Source of the DNA: Trachythela sp. YZ-2020
Taxonomy: Eukaryota > Cnidaria > Anthozoa > Malacalcyonacea > Clavulariidae
Direction of reading: 5' to 3'
NCBI GenBank assembly: GCA_016169945.1
Contig: JADLSH010000395.1
Coordinates: forward strand, 9,452,001 to 9,516,000
Length of the DNA stretch: 64,000 bases
Positions 24,425-35,172 of this stretch are shown one piece after another. A program made the translations under genes and the position numbers. The notes beneath the pieces are model-generated. The model had not been told where the DNA came from and made no database searches. It worked only from the letters and a program-made list of their open reading frames with translations. The stretch's first letter is position 1, and every line of letters begins with the position of its first letter.

Positions 24425-25010
24425 CAAAGAGCAGACTGGTTTTAAGGCGCCAGAGACTCGCCTAGAAGGAGTTTGGTTAGAAAGGGTTGACTGTAAGGGA
24501 CATTTCATGGACATGAAATTGCTCAATTTTCATGCCATCCCAGTCAATATGCACACACACACACACACACAAACATACAGGGATGAAAGGAGGTGATTAG
24601 ATATAAATAACTATTAAAATAAGGACAATTTATCTTTCAAAGAGCAGACTGGTTTTAAGGCGCCAGAGACTGCCTAGAGGAGTTTGATTAGAAAGGGTTG
24701 ACTATATGGGACATTTCATGGACATGAAATTGCTCAATTTTCATGCCATCCCAGTCAATATGCACACACAAACATACAGGGATGAAAGGAGGTGATTAGA
24801 TATAAATAACTAAAATAAGGACAATTTATCTTTCAAAGAGCAGACTGGTTTTAAGGCGCCAGAGACTCGCCTAGAGGGAGTTTGGTTAGAAAAGGTTGAC
24901 TGTATGGGACATTTCATGGACATGAAATTGCTCAATTTTCATGCCATCCCAGTCAATATGCACACACACAAACATACACATACAGGGATGAAAGTAGATT
25001 ATTAAAGTTA
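24425..25010. repeat. Three tandem ~200-bp repeats inside hAT
   Basis: A unit starting CAAAGAGCAGACTGGTTTTA begins at about 24425, 24638 and 24833. Each contains GGTTGACTGTAWGGGACATT, then CATGGACATGAAATTGCTC, and a CA-microsatellite of different length ((CA)10, (CA)4, (CA)5 or so) before AAACATACAGGGATGAAAG. Copies are about 95 percent alike by eye. Copy-number variation within the hAT left arm would change element length without affecting genes. Confidence 0.85.
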
Positions 25011-25671
25011 TTAAGAACAAATTAAAAAAGACATGTTAGCCAGGTTTTATAATTAGTAGACAACATTTAATAATACTTTTAGAAATATTTTGTTAATTGC
25101 AAAGGTTAAGAAAGAATGAAAGATGTCATAGTATCACCGTGTTTTATTATGTTTATGTTGTTGTGCTCAGTTACTGCATACTGTACACTTTGTGTTTACT
25201 GTGCAGCGTTGTGCCCAGTTTATACTGTACACTTATAGTGTTTGACGGTTATGACGTCAACATCAAGGTAGACAAGCTACTGTATTTGCCTTTGGTCTAC
25301 TACTATTTGCCCTACCAATTTTCGGAGCAACATTATGTTTTATTACTTTTATAGTTTTGAGTTACACATAAGCTCACGGCAAAGATAACCACAGTATGCA
25401 ATATTTTGTTGCATTGCAAAATGTAAGAAAGATAGAATTATGTAACAATGGCACAATATATTACAGTGTGCAGCAAGTTAAGAAAGCATATAATGCTCAC
25501 AATATAACGGTAATGATACTGACATACTGTGTATTACGGAAATACGATAACAGAAATACTACAGAGGATTCCGTATTTACGCTGTGTTAGATAGAGATAC
25601 ATGTAGATATGAATTGAGTTGAATATAACTACGAGTTTAGGCAAATGCTTAGATAGACTAAAATAGTGCTA

Positions 25672-28140
25672 ACAAACAGAACTACACTCTTAACTAAATT
25701 TCAACCTTGTGTTTCCAACGGAAAACTTATCTATAACTTTTCCGATATCTGGAACAATCTCCTGGTGAATCTTCATCAAAGCGAGACCATTCAGGCGTTC
25801 TTCAACCATGGTACTGCGCTTGTAGTCTTTGAGTATTCTAAGGGCAGAAATGGACCGTTCACATTCACAAGAAGTGATGGGAAGAGTTCCTAGAATTCAG
25901 TAAAACTTTAATATTCTCAAAACCATCAAAACTGATAGCTTTCAACGTCAATACAATATTAGACGGAGAGGTCCTCAAACGTCTCCCAATAGGTGTTCCA
26001 CAACGAAAGCTCAGCATCTAAAGCTAAGGGGTTGGGTAGATCATCACTGTAAAAAGCAGAAACGGTCTTAAACTCCTCTTTCCAATCAATTCCTTGTTAA
26101 TTAAAGACATCATCTTTGTGGGCACAATACTTAATCCTTTATAGACATTAACACTATCAATGTCAAACGTGTCTGTAAAGATAAATTAAAATGGTCAATC
26201 AAAGGAATGGTAATAGTACGTTTATAATATTCTGAAATAGACGTAAAAGGGTGATTAGCTCTCTTAGTCTGTCTGCCCACAGTCCTTGGCTTTGACTCAT
26301 CAATGTCAAGCTCATTTGCTAAAGTAAGAGCTTCTTGATACCAGGAATCATGATAGGTATCTACAGAATCCTCATTAGAATCATGTTGTCTTTCAAGCTG
26401 TTAATTAAATGAATGCCATCCATGATGTCTAGGCTCTTCCTTGCAACAATTGTGTGACAGCAAGAGTTGCATCTAGTACATGTCTGGTTATAATAAATAC
26501 TACAATAAAATCAAAAGTAGAAATATGTTTAAAGTGAGATAGAGCATCACTGGAAAGAGAGGGGTTATACTCACCCTCTGCATTATCAACCATATCTTCA
26601 AATAAACGATATAAAGGGATAAAAGCTCCTGAAAAGTATCCATACCTGAATACGTTCAACCCACCTGGTTCTACAAACATCAGCTAGCTTGGTCTTCTTT
26701 GTATCTGATGCAGAACAATGGGTTTAATACTTTCCTCAAAGGCATGTTACGTGTTTGAGAAATATTAATAAAGTGAGAAACCTCATTAACATGCTTCAGC
26801 ATGTTTTTCACTTCAACAATGGCTAACGAATCACAAACAGATAAATTTAATCTATGGCTATAGCAGTGAGTGTAAAGGGCTTTACTGTTTAGCCTTAAAA
26901 TATGTGCAGATAACCCATTTATGTGCCCAGCCACTGCACCAGCACCATCATACCCTTGGGCCTTGACCACGACAATCTTCAATAGACAAGGTTAAATCTT
27001 TAAGCGCATCTAGAATTAATTTCGCAAGTTGGGCACCACTCAACCCCACTTGCAGTGCAAAAATGCAATGAAATCTTCTCTGATATTCATGTCACTATCA
27101 ACAAAACGTAATACAAGGGACATTTGCTCCTTGCGAAGTGTCTGAAGCCTCATCAGCAATAATACAAAAACTTACTTTTCTTTATATCGTTGATGATCTG
27201 CTCACTAATAACCTGGCCACAACATTCAATTATCTTATTCTGGCTGGTCTTAGAGATATAGCTTTGGTTCTTTCCACAAGTCTTTAAATGCTCTTCTAAG
27301 ACTTTATCTCCAGCCCGAACTCTAAAATTGAGAGACTCCACAAAATTGCCCACTCCCCCCGTAGAGTAATTACCCACTTCTGGATGGTACTTGGCATCAT
27401 CACGATGCCCACGAAGTGGCAAACCAAGACGCCCACAAAAACCACAGAGTCAACAATGGGAGTTAGTTTTTCCTATTATCCTCAATTTCCTTTTTGAGGT
27501 TGGCATCTATCATAACCTCAATAGGCTGTGCTGCTCCTGACATTTGCAAAAGTAAAGAAGTTAAAATTGGGAAAGTACAAGCATGCAGGCCCATTTCTCC
27601 TGTACCATGCCCAGCATGGCGTTTCAAATTTTGTGCGGTATCGTTCCAGCGAGAAAGTGGTTGAGAAAATAATTTCTGGATTTTCCTAGCCTTACCCGGA
27701 AAACGATCTCCAAAAAGTACACACGACAAACAGTATGCACCATCTTCAGAGGGTGAATAACAAAGCCAGGGATATAATTTTAACCAATCATACCTAAAAC
27801 TTCTACCATTAGTCCTGGGAAAAGAGTGCTGTTTATCAGGTTTATAAACATTTTTAATTAAATTACAAATTTGAGATGTATCCATACCTTTAACCTTGTC
27901 TCTAAAGAATGCAACATCAAAATTATTAGTTAAATCATGTTTCACCTCTTCAATTTTAACCTTACTAGTTGATTGAAGAGAAGTAGTTGAGGTGCTAGGT
28001 GTTGAGTCCCCAGCTAACTTATGAGCAGCAAGTCTTTTGGAAGAAGAAAAAGTCTCATTATTGGCTTTCTTTGAACATGTTGGATCTATAATATTAACCT
28101 TTGTCTTTGACACTATACCGTAGTAAAAATTAGAAATTGT
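25672..28140 (-). pseudogene. hAT transposase (DUF4371/ZMYM-like), frameshifted
   Basis: Minus-strand transposase. The N-terminus (from about 28113) has a Lys/Ser-rich region, then a TTF-type zinc finger (RYDWLKLYPWLCYSPSED, GAYCLSCVLFGDR). The DUF4371-like core follows in several frames: GLPLRGHRDDAKYHP, IADEASDTS (catalytic-region acidic block), YDGAGAVAGHINGL and THCYSHRLNLSVCDS. The C-terminal dimerisation domain lies at about 25860-25680 and reads CERSISALRILKDYKRSTM and VEERLNGLALMKIHQ, ending at 25672. Indels fall near 27465, 27425, 27165, 26965 and 26690, some in short homopolymers. No ATG opens the first block; it begins right after an acceptor-like CGGTATAG, so the initiating exon is not identified. 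It would bind the element ends and catalyse cut-and-paste transposition. Confidence 0.85.
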
Positions 28141-28159
28141 AGAAACTTTTGCTTCTTAG

Positions 28160-29386
28160 TTATTCTGCCAGATGCCTGTGAATTAACTGCCGGCTTTCGT
28201 TTCTCCTGGTGTTGATGAAAAGAAGAGGTACAAAGTGGTTAGGTTTAAAGGTTTCTCCGGGTTTAATATTACCTTCATAACAAAATAGAACATGAAGATC
28301 ATCTACACCTTTCTTAACATGTTGACGTGGCTCAACTAGGCGGTTAAATAGCAGTTTATACCTTAATTCACCACAATCTGGGTAGTAGGAAAAAATATTT
28401 CTACTTAAAACAGAAGAGAGACCTAAAATACAAAGAAATGATGACCATTTTGTATCTGTACAATTTAAAATGGCCTCCTGTTTTACCAAGTCATCCTTGG
28501 TCAAACCTGTGTCAAGGCATGCGAGAGAGACAGACAAGGTAAAGATTATTAATACTTTTACCAAAGCATTCATTATGATCATTCACAGCCGAAAAAGCAT
28601 GGGTGTTGAGAATAAAATTAGCATTAATGAAAAGCTCAAGTGAGGTTAACATTCTCAAATCATTCACAAACTTGTTGCTGCCTACCAGTGCCAATGATGC
28701 AGAGCTATATAAGCAATTGCCAGAAATTTCAGATCTATACAAAATAAAGATATTTACTATTAATATAGTTAATATAGTTCATCCGATCAGAACTATAAAT
28801 CATTAATACACCAGGCCATGTCACAGAATAAATCTTTATTCTATGGCCATGTGGACCATGTGGTGACAAACAAATAAAACAACATGCAGGGCCAGCTAGC
28901 AGCTATGAACACGGTTCATATATATAGTATTATTTTACACCGCAACAAAGCTTTAATACATACTTTATATAGAAAATAGAAATAAATGTCTTGATTGAAG
29001 ACGACGCGACGACAGAGTATAAACAATATGCTAATATCATTAATATATCAATAGGATTAAAATATGAATGCATAAGTAACCTTTATTTGACAAAGAAACA
29101 CACGCAACATTATGCAAATGTTAGGAATATATCTTTACCTTATTGCCGTACAACACTTTCGCTCTGCCATCAATTGTTCCTTCACGTGCATGCTGCGGAT
29201 AAACTTCTCAGCACCGAAATTTCTAGCGAGGCTAGAATTTGTGCTGTTTATCGCATCCAATAGATGAGCCGCAGACATCGTTGTTATGCTATTCAAAGCG
29301 TCGATTCGCTTGATCAGATGCCCGTAAATCTCGTTAAGACTTTCGAGATCGTTCTTCCGAAATCCCGCGATGATATTCTCGCGCAT
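28160..29386 (-). CDS. OTU/vertnin-like protein carried by hAT, 3 exons
   Basis: Intact spliced gene on the minus strand: exons 29386-29139, 28734-28562 and 28506-28160, with introns GTAAAG...TTTTGTATAG and GTAAAAG...TTGACACAG. Phases join exactly (AG|A Arg; G|GT Gly), giving 255 codons plus a stop. Residues 1-82 are helical (LNEIYGHLIKRIDALNS). Exon 2 opens RSEISGNCLYSSASLALVG, an OTU-protease-like nucleophile block with Asp replaced by Ser/Gly (S-G-N-C), then LRMLTSLELFINANF. Exon 3 holds YYPDCGELRYKLLFNRLVEP and LHVLFCYEGNIKPGETFKPN, then HFVPLLF, close to the vertnin-like C-terminal module with a late His. A TATA box lies 89 bp upstream of the ATG. It could be a deubiquitinase-like accessory factor of the transposon; catalytic activity is uncertain because the nucleophile motif is unusual. 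Confidence 0.75.
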
Positions 29387-29474
29387 TGTCGATACACTGT
29401 ATTATAATCGCTTGAAAATTGAAGCTAGCAATACAGAATATCGAGCAGAAGGCTAGTCAGCTCGAAACCTGACG

Positions 29475-29482
29475 TATTTATA
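29475..29482 (-). promoter_or_regulatory. TATA box of the hAT accessory gene
   Basis: TATAAATA on the minus strand within GGGGTATAAATACGTC, 89 bp upstream of the ATG at 29386. Spacing fits a core promoter with a start site around 29450. Confidence 0.55.
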
Positions 29483-29495
29483 CCCCACGCTGCGA

Positions 29496-29940
29496 CTGGT
29501 CAAAAATTGCGTCATGACCGGTCAAAAAATCTAGCCATGGATAAGGATGGATAATTTTTTTTGAATCATCCAATCGAATGCTCGCATTCGAGCTCCTGAA
29601 CTGCACAAATCGGTCAGGCCGCCCCACAGATCGGTCAAAATGGCGAATCTCCATGGAGATGACCCCAAATAGGCATATTGACCAATCAGATTGCTAGAAT
29701 TTGACCGGAGACCGGTCAAAACTCATGGGTAAGACAGCTGATCGGTCATTGGATTGGATTGCTTTACCAAAACTGCGCCACTGAACGAATTTAATTAACT
29801 GGACTAGAATTCCAATATTAATAACTATTATATTTATATATGCCGCTGCACGAAAGGTATTTAACTGGATTAACTTAGAATATTAATTATCTGCGCAATT
29901 TTTACATGAGTCGCGTGACCGGTTTGACCACCCCTAGATC
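29496..29940. repeat. hAT subterminal GGTCA repeats
   Basis: CTGGTCAAAA (29496), ACCGGTCAAAA (29517), ATCGGTCA (29609), ATCGGTCAAAA (29630), ACCGGTCAAAAC (29711), ATCGGTCA (29741) and a reverse form ACCGGTTTGACC (29919-29930) cluster in the last 450 bp of the element. The family RYCGGTCAAAA is the kind of subterminal repeat bound by hAT transposases. The left end has only a weaker GATCGGCAAAA near 24220. Confidence 0.6.
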
Positions 29941-29948
29941 CGCCCCTG

Positions 29949-29956
29949 CCATATAT
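29949..29956. repeat. hAT target-site duplication, right
   Basis: CCATATAT directly after the right terminus, identical to 24140-24147. Confidence 0.9.
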
Positions 29957-30051
29957 CGCAAACCAGACTTGTTCTCTTTAATATGAGTGTATTACTTGAT
30001 AAACTTTTTATGTTATTAACAGTTCCATCGTTCACAATTTCTGGTCATTAG

Positions 30052-30593
30052 TTAATCCATGTTCTTATCAGGATCCGAGGTTAGATATTTTTCTAATTGC
30101 TGTTTCTTGACAGCCATGATTTGCTCATCTGTGCTCTTTGCCCTCTCAAACTCTTTCCTGTTTCTTTCTAGATTGGAGTTTGCTCGATTGGAGTTTGCTC
30201 GCACTGCCAACTGGGCTGTTTCCATTCTCTGCAAATTCTTTGGAATAGTTTATTTTTTTTGTGAACCTGTCTTCTTTAATCCATCTTGACCTAAAATATT
30301 TTTTTTCTTTTCCAAGCGTTTCATTCACCTTATTTTCAATGATGGCCGTCTTGCAAAGCATCCAAGATACATCAATGATCCCAGCAACTGTTGTTGCTGG
30401 TTTTGAAGCCAGTTTCTCTGCTTTGTCATTCCAAAATTGCTGTCTTGTTTTTTCCATTTTAGAAGCTGCATCCGCTATCTCAGTTTCAGTGTATACCTTC
30501 CATCTTTTCATTTTCGCATGCCTGTGTGGATTATCCATTAACGCCTCTTCTAAGGATCTTCTTTTTCTGCTTTCTTGCAAGGCTATTTATTAA
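30052..30593 (-). CDS. Hypothetical coiled-coil exon(s)
   Basis: Minus-strand coding. An acceptor-like AATAAATAG at about 30585 opens a frame reading LQESRKRRSLEEALMDNP, then YTETEIADAASKMEKTRQQF and AGIIDVSWMLCKTAIIENK. A change of frame near 30240 leads to QRMETAQLAVRANSN and RNRKEFERAKSTDEQ, ending in LTSDPDKNMD and a stop at 30052. The frame change coincides with an acceptor-like TTTGCAG at about 30236, so it may be a short intron rather than a frameshift. A 15-bp direct duplication (GATTGGAGTTTGCTC) produces the repeated RANSN. Highly charged and helical; function unknown. It probably joins the exon at 31761-32105. Confidence 0.45.
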
Positions 30594-31760
30594 AACAACA
30601 GTAGAAAATAATTAAGCAGTCAAAGTTTTGACCAGGCGTAAGTACGAAAGAAACCATGAAGCATAAAAAATACATTGAACGTCGTTGTATGCAATATACT
30701 CTTTTCTAATGGAAGCCTCACACCCGCCCATGACAAACGTCATATGGACGTTGGAGTGGTGAGGGGTTGGTGGCTGTGACGTTTCTTTGTGTACGTCGTG
30801 GAAAAAGCGATAATTATTCAATAGTTGTTTGGAATCATCGCCATTGTCCCGTCGCGTAGGTCCATTTATTCTATACATTATAAATTACCATGTTTGTATA
30901 GATTGATTGATAAGCGAACAAGCACAAAATTTTCTAGAGAAAATTCCGAAAATTGCATAATTAATAAATTATGCATGTAAAAATACCACAAACAATTTTA
31001 CAGTCAATTGAGTAAAAAAACAACAACATTTGCACTCCCGCTTTTGCAAGTTTGTTGTCATTTACACTGTGTTTTGTTCATTGTTTTGTTCTGTATTTTA
31101 CTATTGATACTGGAGCAGTTACAAAAGGATTGCAGTTCCTTCAATATTCCATTGGGGCATTACTATAAGAGCTCATTTTATCGACCTAATTAGGGTCATT
31201 ACCGAAGTAATTTTAATTATACTTTCTCAAATAACTTTCAAATATAATCGTAGGAAGTATTCATTGAAGAAGTTAGAGTTTTATGTATACCATATAATGT
31301 CGAAAACTATGCGTGACGTTTCTAAAGGGAGTTGTGGGCGAAATCGATATGTGAGGCTTCCCTAAGATCTAATTTCCTATTTTAAAAAATGCGGTTTAGA
31401 TATATGAAAATATGAAGCTCGTATATATTTATTAGAGCATCGTTTAGTGTGTTGAGTAAAAACGAGATGAACTAAGTTTAAGACGGTTTTAATCTCAAGA
31501 ATCAGGGCTTTAAACCTAGTCCAAAGCCATGCACAACATCAAAGGCCAATCATATTGCGTAATCAGCAATCTCGTACCCAGAGTATGTGTCCGTTCACAG
31601 GTTAGCTGGTGGCTAATCAGTAGATCTAGAGTCTAGACATAATGACACCCCGATAAATTAATGAGCACTTGTTCGATCGAAAATACATCGTCAACAAGCG
31701 CTTCACATGAAAATATTTGACCTTGGACTTTTTCTTGCTTTTCTTCTTGATTTCCTTCTT
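30594..31760. other. Probable intron, no other gene
   Basis: Lies between the two hypothetical exons on the minus strand. It contains a CTCGTACCCAGAG dispersed-repeat fragment near 31570. Other open frames here carry no recognisable motif. Confidence 0.35.
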
Positions 31761-32105
31761 CTAATTCACCTTCTGTTCCTTCATTGCCCACATCGGGAAC
31801 ATCAATTGACTTTGGGATTCTGCCTTCGTCGCTCCGTTTTTGCTATTTCCTTTTTTACCTGGGCTTTCTATAATTGGTGGAGGAGAAGCTTCAGTGTGGC
31901 TGATTTCTTTGACATTGAAAGAATCTACAATTATGTCATTGTGGTCGTTGGTCATTTTCGCTTCAGATCCAGCTTTCCAATCTTTTGAAATAATAAAAAT
32001 GCTTCCTTTCTCATATTCCAAAAGGCATTCGTCTTCATCTACTTCAGTTCCATCATTGTCATAAAAAATATGCATTCCACCCTCTTTTAACCCTAATTTT
32101 TCCAT
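31761..32105 (-). CDS. Hypothetical exon with CIDE-N/ubiquitin-like segment
   Basis: A minus-strand frame begins with ATG at 32105 and reads MEKLGLKEGGMHIFYDNDG, then TEVDEDECLLEYEKGSIFII. The pattern (short strand, xDGTxVDEDExL, then hydrophobic strand) is like the CIDE-N/ubiquitin-fold start of many lineage-specific cnidarian proteins. An acidic, Ser/Pro-rich linker follows, and the frame ends at 31761, where AAGGTGAAT could be a donor. The likely next exon is the coiled-coil segment at 30.1-30.6 kb. Family identity is a guess from pattern; no function is claimed. Confidence 0.45.
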   Translation of the reverse strand: MEKLGLKEGGMHIFYDNDGTEVDEDECLLEYEKGSIFIISKDWKAGSEAKMTNDHNDIIVDSFNVKEISHTEASPPPIIESPGKKGNSKNGATKAESQSQLMFPMWAMKEQKVN

Positions 32106-32591
32106 TCCTAGATTGGATTAAAATGTTTAAATGATGAAACAAATTTCGTTAATATTCAAGTTTTCGCCTTTTGTACAAGTTTAAAGGCAGTGTCACCTGC
32201 TAAGCGATGTGATTTTGTGCCTCATGAACTTGGCTAATTATGTAAAAAGTCGGCCTAATTTTATCAATTATTCAATTTAGATAGATAGATAGATATTTAA
32301 TAGTTGTTCCCTACAGGGCTTTTCAACAACCATTTACATTACGACTACAGAGACATTACACAGACATGAACAGACCGAGGTAAACCGTAAGCTTACAAAT
32401 AAGATAAATTCCTTCTAACTTCCAGACTAAGGGCCTTTCGCTTGAAACGTCAAAGTTCTTATTGTATGTTTCAGGTAGTTTTACAACAGCCGAATCTTAG
32501 ATAGATTGGTTCTTCCGTGATCCTCTCAACATGTTTCATATTGTTTACATCGCGAATAAAATCACATTGCTCAGTAGGTGACACTGTGACT
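32106..32591. other. Gene-free stretch
   Basis: Upstream of the exon at 32105; contains a (TAGA)n microsatellite near 32280. Nothing else supported. Confidence 0.4.
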
Positions 32592-32595
32592 TTAA

Positions 32596-33038
32596 AGGCC
32601 GGTACACACTAGGCGACAAATTGCTGCAACGCGTCGCTGCAACAAATCGCTACATGTGTACAGTTGGGCGTCAAGTTGCATGAACTCATTGAGGAGGTAT
32701 GTTTGAGTGACAAATCGCCCCGTGTGAACAGTCGAAACAAAGACTTCTTCTTACACGGTTTTTGAGGGATATCTGGGGTTAATACGGTAAAATCGATGTT
32801 GCTTTTTATTGGTTGCAAAAATGTGCACACGCTGTGCAAGAGCTATAATTAGTTTTGTCGCCGCAACAGGTCGCACAAAATCAAACTGGTTTGATTTTGT
32901 GCGACATGTTGCGGCGATAAATTTGTGTCGCGGGGGCAAAATTTTCACTCAAATTATCCTGTTCAGACGAAGAAATTTGTCGCTGCGACGTGTTGCAGCG
33001 ACGCGTTGCAGCAATTTGTCGCCTAGTGTGTGCCGGCC
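32596..33038. mobile_element. 443-bp MITE, TTAA-flanked, with internal hairpin
   Basis: TTAA at 32592-32595 and 33039-33042 flanks inverted ends. The left end reads AGGCCGGTACACACTAGGCG and continues ACAAATTGCTGCAACG; the right end, read inward on the other strand, gives GGCCGGCACACACTAGGCG and the same continuation. Arms match for about 50 bp with one or two changes. TTAA duplication suggests a piggyBac-type MITE. The interior holds a second, near-perfect hairpin at 32857-32918. No coding capacity. Confidence 0.75.
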
Positions 33039-33042
33039 TTAA

Positions 33043-34184
33043 TGTTTTGCGGTAGTCAATACTGTGATTTAACGTACCTGCCAAAATTCAGACTGGTACT
33101 CTGACTATAGGCATCTGACCATTATATAGTTTGTGCCTGCCAAAAAAAACCTGACTAGTCTTAAAGCCATCATTACACTTTCATTATTTTTATTTAGTCA
33201 TGTGGTTATATACTATGTAAAATCATCAAAAACTTTATAACATGATTCAGCTAGAGTTAATGCTCTGCGGTCTTCTGCCATCTGGAAGTGTCTAACAGAT
33301 TTCAAAATAACAGAGTATACTACAGTATGTCTCCGAGCCTACAAGTATACCAATATATTAAAATTAGTTGTAATCGTGAAACAAATACGCCCTGTCAACA
33401 GGAACAGGGAGTTCAAACCGAGTTGAAATTTTAGTCGAAAATTTTCCGATTTATGACTACTATTTGACGATCACACATTCTTTAGAATTACATGAAGAAA
33501 AAAAAATGCTGTTGGCTTAATAAAATTATATATTAAATATTGAACCCGCCGTGCTTGCAACCAGTTTGCAAGTTTTGAACACTTTTTAATATAGTCTTAA
33601 ACTTTCAATGGTGAGGCTGTCAGAAGTGCAAAAAAGATTGTGTAAATGTGATGTTTACATAGACTAGCTACAGCATTAAAATGTAGACTATAGTTCCAAG
33701 TCTGACTCCCCAAACCTTCGCAGTAAAAACCCTTTAAGAGACAAACTTGGAGCAAGTCTACTCACAATTAAAAATGTTGCATGATTCTTGATCCAGGTGT
33801 CCCACAAAAATAAATATTAAATTTAACTAACCTTTAGTTCTTAATTCATCTATACTATTTGCCAAAATACACTTCTTAACAGTTCTTGAAATATCCCAAA
33901 CCTTAAACCGTATATACAATGAAAATTTCGATATAATTTTTTTTGCATTTTCTGAAAATTTGGTCTTTTCCGATCATAAAAATATCAACCTTGTTGAAAA
34001 AATCGAACCAGAAGTTTGTTAATTTTACGATTAAAGTTCGATTTTGAGACCATCTACTGGCGAAAGACTGGTACCTAGAGTTCAGGCCTTGTGACGTATG
34101 CAGTGTGACACGAAGTGTTTGACTACAGGAAAACAACAAAATATCACAAACATCAGACAGTTGCCCTTATATTTCGCTATAAAA
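33043..34184. other. Gene-free stretch upstream of P2X7-like gene
   Basis: AT-rich; no gene motifs. The immediate upstream region of the ATG at 34185 lacks an obvious TATA box. Confidence 0.4.
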
Positions 34185-35172
34185 ATGTCCGATAACGAAA
34201 GCTTTGAATCGCAGACAGAGACAGAAGGGTCCACGGATAATGAGGACATCGCTGAGCAATCGTCTATTGTTCAGCCATATCAATTTGAGCCAGTCGCAGA
34301 TAGTGACTACGAGGAAGACCAAACGGACGAAGACGGCATTTTTCGTGAAACTCTTGAGGCGAGATTTAAGAAAGATGTAGCTGTTAATTCATGGTAAGTA
34401 AAGTTATGAAAGTAATATTATATTAACCCGTTCCTCGACTATTCATTACCCTGTTTCGTCTGATATGCATGTGGGTTTTAATATGTTAAGGTGCTCATGT
34501 GGACATTGTAGCTCCTAATTATTGCAGGACGCTAGAGAATATAGATGCTGTAAGGAGATTTTGGAGTGCATTGGCAAATTTACATTCGAGGGCAAGGACG
34601 CAGAATGCATCACACAGCACTGGGATTATGCAGTAGTCACCCATCGAACAGTGCTAGAGACTGCAGGGGCTTTTCTCTCTGACAAGTCAGGGAAAAAGTA
34701 TCACAAACCAACAAGCAGAACCCAAGATGGGCAAAATGAGTAAGTCAAACTATCCGTGTAATTAAATATCACTATTTCTTGTATATATTTGTATTCTAAA
34801 CGATATCTTGTATTCTTTGTTATACAGTATGTCTATTCGTGTTTTTATATGTATAAACACTAGTATGTAATAATAGTTAATTGACTTATCGTTGGGTAGG
34901 CAAATCTTATATATATTCCGACCATACGTAAGTAACTTCTTTAGTATTTGCAAACATGAAATTAACGACTCACTGCTTGATTAATTAGATATCTTCGAGC
35001 AGTGGCATATCGTTGGATAGTCAGATGGGTATTTGGCATGCTGGGATGGGAGAATTCCAGACCACTTCCAGCATGTCTGTATAACGAAATAAGGAAGAGA
35101 TTTTCATCCTCAAGCACCACTGGATACAAACAATCACGCGACGATTTGAGTTTAAAGTTTTTTTTTTTTTAA
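34185..35172 (+). pseudogene. P2X7-like intracellular-domain gene, 3 exons, one stop
   Basis: Exons 34185-34393, 34491-34739 and 34989-35172 have clean GTAAGT donors and TTAAG/TTAG acceptors. Exon 1 is acidic and Ser-rich (MSDNESFESQTETEGS) then QPYQFEPVADSDYEED. Exon 2 gives W|CSCGHCSS, then an in-frame TAA at 34516-34518, then REYRCCKEI. Exon 3 gives YLRAVAYRWIVRWVFGMLG, then RPLPACLYNEIRKRFSS, ending in a poly-T run. The WCxCGxC...E-x-x-CC and YRWxVRWxxGxLG blocks define the P2X7 C-terminal (ballast-like, Zn-binding) domain that occurs as stand-alone proteins in cnidarians. The stop is the only lesion; a downstream acceptor-like TTATTGCAG at 34519-34527 could bypass it but would remove the first Cys pair. 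Confidence 0.75.

Larger units (their letters stand above)
24148..29948 (-). mobile_element. Complete 5.8-kb hAT transposon
   Basis: The element starts CAGGGGCGGATCTAGG (24148-24163) and ends with the exact reverse complement (29933-29948), giving a 16-bp perfect terminal inverted repeat flanked by the 8-bp duplication CCATATAT. On the minus strand it carries, in order, an intact three-exon OTU/vertnin-like gene, a hAT transposase with many frameshifts, and a non-coding left part holding three copies of a tandem repeat. The right end has numerous GGTCA-type subterminal motifs, candidate transposase-binding sites. Termini and duplication are perfect, so the insertion is young relative to the frameshifted transposase. 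It may have been moved in trans by a sibling copy, or some of the transposase frameshifts may be assembly errors. Confidence 0.92.

Noticed and set aside
25666..25893. Plus-strand open frame of 75 codons
   Set aside because: It is the antisense of the hAT dimerisation domain.
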